DNA from: Irineochytrium annulatum
Lineage: Eukaryota; Chytridiomycota; Chytridiomycetes; Chytridiales; Chytridiaceae
DNA length: 10,097 bases
Assembly (NCBI GenBank): GCA_027600665.1
Contig: JADGJL010000912.1
Coordinates: 1-10,097, forward strand
Direction: 5' to 3'
This document shows, piece after piece, positions 7,626-10,097 of this stretch. Every line of letters starts with the position of its first letter. Within the stretch, counting starts at the first letter, position 1. The translations under genes were made by a program, and so were the position numbers. Under the pieces are notes generated by a model. That model saw only the letters and a list, made by a program, of their open reading frames with translations. It had not been told where the DNA came from and searched no databases.

Positions 7626-10097
7626 ATGTCGAAGCTCACGATCCTCGGCCTGACGGCAGTCCGCTTAATGCCCTTCGTCGCGGCGGATTCGTTCAGCTCG
7701 ACCTCCATTCTCTCATCAACCTCGCCTACTGCAGACATCACCGCGTCCGCGGACACCCTCTCATCAAGCTCGACAATCGCATCCTTCGCCTCATTCAGCA
7801 CAGCGATCACGTCCACAGCATCTTATACGACTGCGTCTACAGCCACCATCCCCCCCATACCGAGCTTCCATAGCAGTGCTGACGTACAACGTAAGTTTTT
7901 GCTTGCCAACAACCGCGCCTATTGGTATGCACACTCCCTAACGCTATCCGCAACCCTTTCATAATAGCGAACTACTCCCACGCCCTCATCAGCACGGACA
8001 TTGTCGGCATCGACCCGATCACATACCCCAACTCCCACGACTGCGGGCCCAGGCTGTTCCGCATCACGAACGACGTTGCAGAGTTGGAGAAAGCGTGCGA
8101 CAACTTCTGGACCGAGAGCATGCGGTGCATTGGGTTTAACACGAACGGATATTTGAAGTGTCACAGTTGGTCGACGCGACCGACGGTAGCGCCATTCACG
8201 CCTCCACAGGCGGAGGTGCCTCTGCGTCTGACCACGTTTGCGAACGCGTACATTGCAAGTTAGTTCCCTTGTCGTGTTGGCGTTTTGTGATGGCGGGTTA
8301 GAAGGCGAATAGTGGGAAGGCGCGTGGATCAGGGGAAGGGTCGCTATTTTAATCCTTCGAACCCGCATGGATGTTCTTCTTAAAACTGAAAACAGATGGC
8401 ATGACGGTGAGAGGTTACCTCCTGCAAACCCGCAAAGACTCCTCGTTGTCGGATTGCTCATTTCCCGCTTCCCAAAGTACCTTCAGCCTCTCGTACATGT
8501 CGGCGATGTGCAACCAGACCGCCGGCTGCATGGGCTTTAGCACCGACGGGAAGTTTAAATGCGGTAGTCCCGGCAAGCTTGATCTTTTTGACGCGGCGAC
8601 TGATTTTTGGGCTAAGAGTAAGCAGCCTCTTTACGTTCCATCCCGTGGACTTGACGTTAAGATTAACGAGTTTTGTATGTAGTTTATTTGACAACGGATG
8701 ATCCGACATTCACCTCCGCTTCAAGCACAGCGACCTCCTCCAGCCCTTCAACCTCCGCCGTTACATCGGCCACCACATCAGAGCTTTCCACGTCGTGGAC
8801 CTCGTTTGGAGTCCCAACGAGCACAGCCATCGTGGATACTTCGACATCCACAGCCAGCACAACGACGTTGTTTGTTCCAACATCCATAAGCACGACACCT
8901 TTACTGAGTACGACGTCCACCGCGCCACGGAGCACAACGGCATCCCTCGGTCCTACGCTATCAAACTCGACGATTGCAGTTATTACGACGTCCAGAACTG
9001 CGTCCGGCACTTCGTCATCGACTCTCACATCAAGCACGTCATCTGCCGCCAACCCGACCTCTACCTCCGACCGCTTCAAAAATTCAACTGATGTGCAGCG
9101 TAAGGTCTTCTCTTTTTTAGGCGAAAGACGCTCACATGGCTTAAACAGCAAACTACTCCCACGCTCTCCTCAACACCGACATCCACATCGAGGTATTTCC
9201 GAACATCAAGGACTGCGGCGCCCGGCGGTTGGACATACAAAATGACATCGCCGCGCTGGAGGTTGCGTGCGACGGCCTAGACAACGGCAAGGCGCAGTGC
9301 ATTGGCTTCAACACGAATGGGTACTTGAAGTGCCAGTTCGCGAGTCCGCCAGCACCGCCGCCCGTGCTGATTCCGATTTATGAGCACCACAACTCGAACG
9401 CGTACATCAAAAGTGAGTTTCTTCCGATTGTGTCGTTTTCTGTGGAGTACGTTCTGATGTGTTTCTACAGACGGCATGATGATTGGCAACTACATCCTGC
9501 ACACCCGCGCGGACGGTTTGGCCGCCGATTGCGTTAACCTCGCCTCTGGTTATGGCACCTTCGCCGACATGATGGTGAAATGCGACCTCATCGCGGCTTG
9601 CGTGGGCTTCAATAGCGCCGGAGTCTTGAAGTGTGGTATTCAAGACCAACTCACCTTTGCGAACGCGAAAGTTGACTTCTGGGCTAAAAGTGAGTATCAG
9701 AATCGGAAGGCTTGTGCTCCCTTGTCAGCTCATGACCTTTGCCTTTTTTTCTTTTTTGGTTTAGAACCGACGGCCACGACAGCTACGACTACGACGACCA
9801 CAACCACGACCCCGTCAACGTCTACTTCGATGTCGACCTCCACATCAAGCACGACGGCCCCGTCTGTCTCCTCAAGCTCCACTTCGACATACACTAGAAC
9901 CTCTACGACGTCCACTTCGCCACCTACCACATCGACCTCCAGCAGTTCTTCGTCGGCCGTCTCATCAAGGACGAGGACTTCGTCCGTCTCCTCAAGCTCC
10001 GTTTCATCGAGCACCACCAGTTCGACATCCTCTAAAACATCTACGACGTCCACCTCGCCAACTACCACATCGACTTCCAGCAGTTCTTCGTCGGCCG
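7626..10097 (+). CDS. Large secreted modular surface protein: tandem PAN/Apple-like Cys domains with Ser/Thr-rich linkers (3' end outside window)
   Basis: Seven exons: 7626-7890, 7968-8258, 8396-8617, 8683-9099, 9149-9412, 9471-9689 and 9765 to the window end (introns 77, 137, 65, 49, 58 and 75 bases). Every junction is phase 1 and no stop follows, giving at least 670 residues. Residues 1-20 are a signal peptide (MSKLTILGLTAVRLMPFVAA). The order is linker, domain A1 (89-185), domain B1 (186-259), linker (260-398), A2 (399-486), B2 (487-559), linker. A1 and A2 share PNYSHAL, DCG, CIGFNTNGYLKC and NAYI. B1 and B2 share NGM, TR-D, DC, GF and KCG, and DFWAK. All four follow the pattern DC...C...C-x-GF-x2-G-x2-KC, which resembles PAN/Apple-type adhesive domains; that family link is inference. 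The linkers are almost pure Ser/Thr and likely O-glycosylated. The likely location is the cell wall or surface matrix, with an adhesive role inferred. Splice sites are mutually confirmed by the duplicate module. Confidence 0.9.
7881..9689 (+). repeat. Tandem duplication of a linker-A-B exon module
   Basis: Copy 1 is 7881-8617 (end of linker SSADVQ, then exons A1 and B1). Copy 2 is 9090-9689 (linker end NSTDVQ, then exons A2 and B2). Domain order, intron positions and intron phase are the same in both, while intron lengths differ (77/49 and 137/58). Protein identity is patchy, with blocks such as CIGFNTNGYLKC fully conserved. The duplication is therefore old, with selection on the Cys and GF-G-KC core. 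Confidence 0.85.
9902..10097 (+). repeat. Direct repeat in Ser/Thr-rich linker, period 138 bases
   Basis: Bases 9902-9959 recur at 10040-10097 with 3 mismatches in 58, a spacing of 138 bases or 46 codons. The flanking CCGTCTGTCTCCTCAAGCTCC at about 9858 also has a near match at about 9983. The repeat keeps the reading frame and probably continues beyond the window. Confidence 0.8.

Noticed and set aside
7068..7653. Open frames on both strands across the decayed copy and the 5' flank of the modular gene
   Set aside because: None has a signal peptide or domain. The minus-strand ones run across frameshifts relative to the intact paralogue, and the plus-strand ones are out of frame with the modular gene.
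8684..9151. Val/Asp-rich minus-strand frame opposite the Ser/Thr linker
   Set aside because: It is the antisense reading of Ser/Thr codons. The plus-strand exon is fixed by matching splice sites in both modules.
9730..10068. Acidic Val/Glu/Asp-rich minus-strand frame at the right end
   Set aside because: It is the same antisense effect of a Thr/Ser-rich repeat and it crosses a well-supported intron of the plus-strand gene.
1..10097. tRNA, rRNA, CRISPR array, transposon ends or viral genes
   Set aside because: No cloverleaf, rRNA-like, regular-spacer or transposase/integrase signature was seen by eye. The only repeats are short tandem or linker repeats and local gene or exon duplications.

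Overview
The window looks like nuclear DNA of a fungus, most likely an early-diverging (chytrid-type) one. Genes are intron-bearing. The introns are short (49-137 bases), with GTNNGN donors, CTRAY-like branch points and YAG acceptors. Gene content is dominated by secreted and cell-surface proteins: a tyrosinase, a membrane-anchored SH3 protein, Ser/Thr-rich modular proteins and small secreted peptides. I could not run a search, so the lineage is an inference from gene content and splice style.

Layout. Bases 1-1193 (minus) hold most of a single-pass membrane protein with a Cys-rich outer part and a cytoplasmic SH3 domain; its 3' end lies beyond the window start. A divergent intergenic region (1194-2086) separates it from a two-exon tyrosinase (2087-4248, plus). 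The tyrosinase carries an N-terminal ricin-B-like beta-trefoil, a complete two-copper site, a Ser/Thr linker and an unusual C-terminal domain. After about 650 bases without a credible gene come two divergent small secreted-peptide genes (4903-5085 minus; 5432-5755 plus). A short signal-peptide, probably GPI-anchored, Pro/Thr-rich protein follows (6088-6613 minus). Next to it lies a decayed tandem copy (about 6808-7460). The right end (7626-10097, plus) is the 5' part of a large modular surface protein. It is built from tandem copies of a Cys-containing domain separated by Ser/Thr-rich linkers, and every intron is in phase 1.

How the parts relate. Almost every product has a signal peptide or membrane anchor, so this reads as a cell-surface and secretome neighbourhood, not a pathway cluster. 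The clearest overall theme is local duplication: tandem exon modules in the right-hand gene, a tandem gene copy at 6.1-7.5 kb, and possibly related signal sequences in the two small peptides. The strongest candidates for something undescribed are the phase-1 modular protein and the trefoil-tyrosinase fusion with its C-terminal extension.
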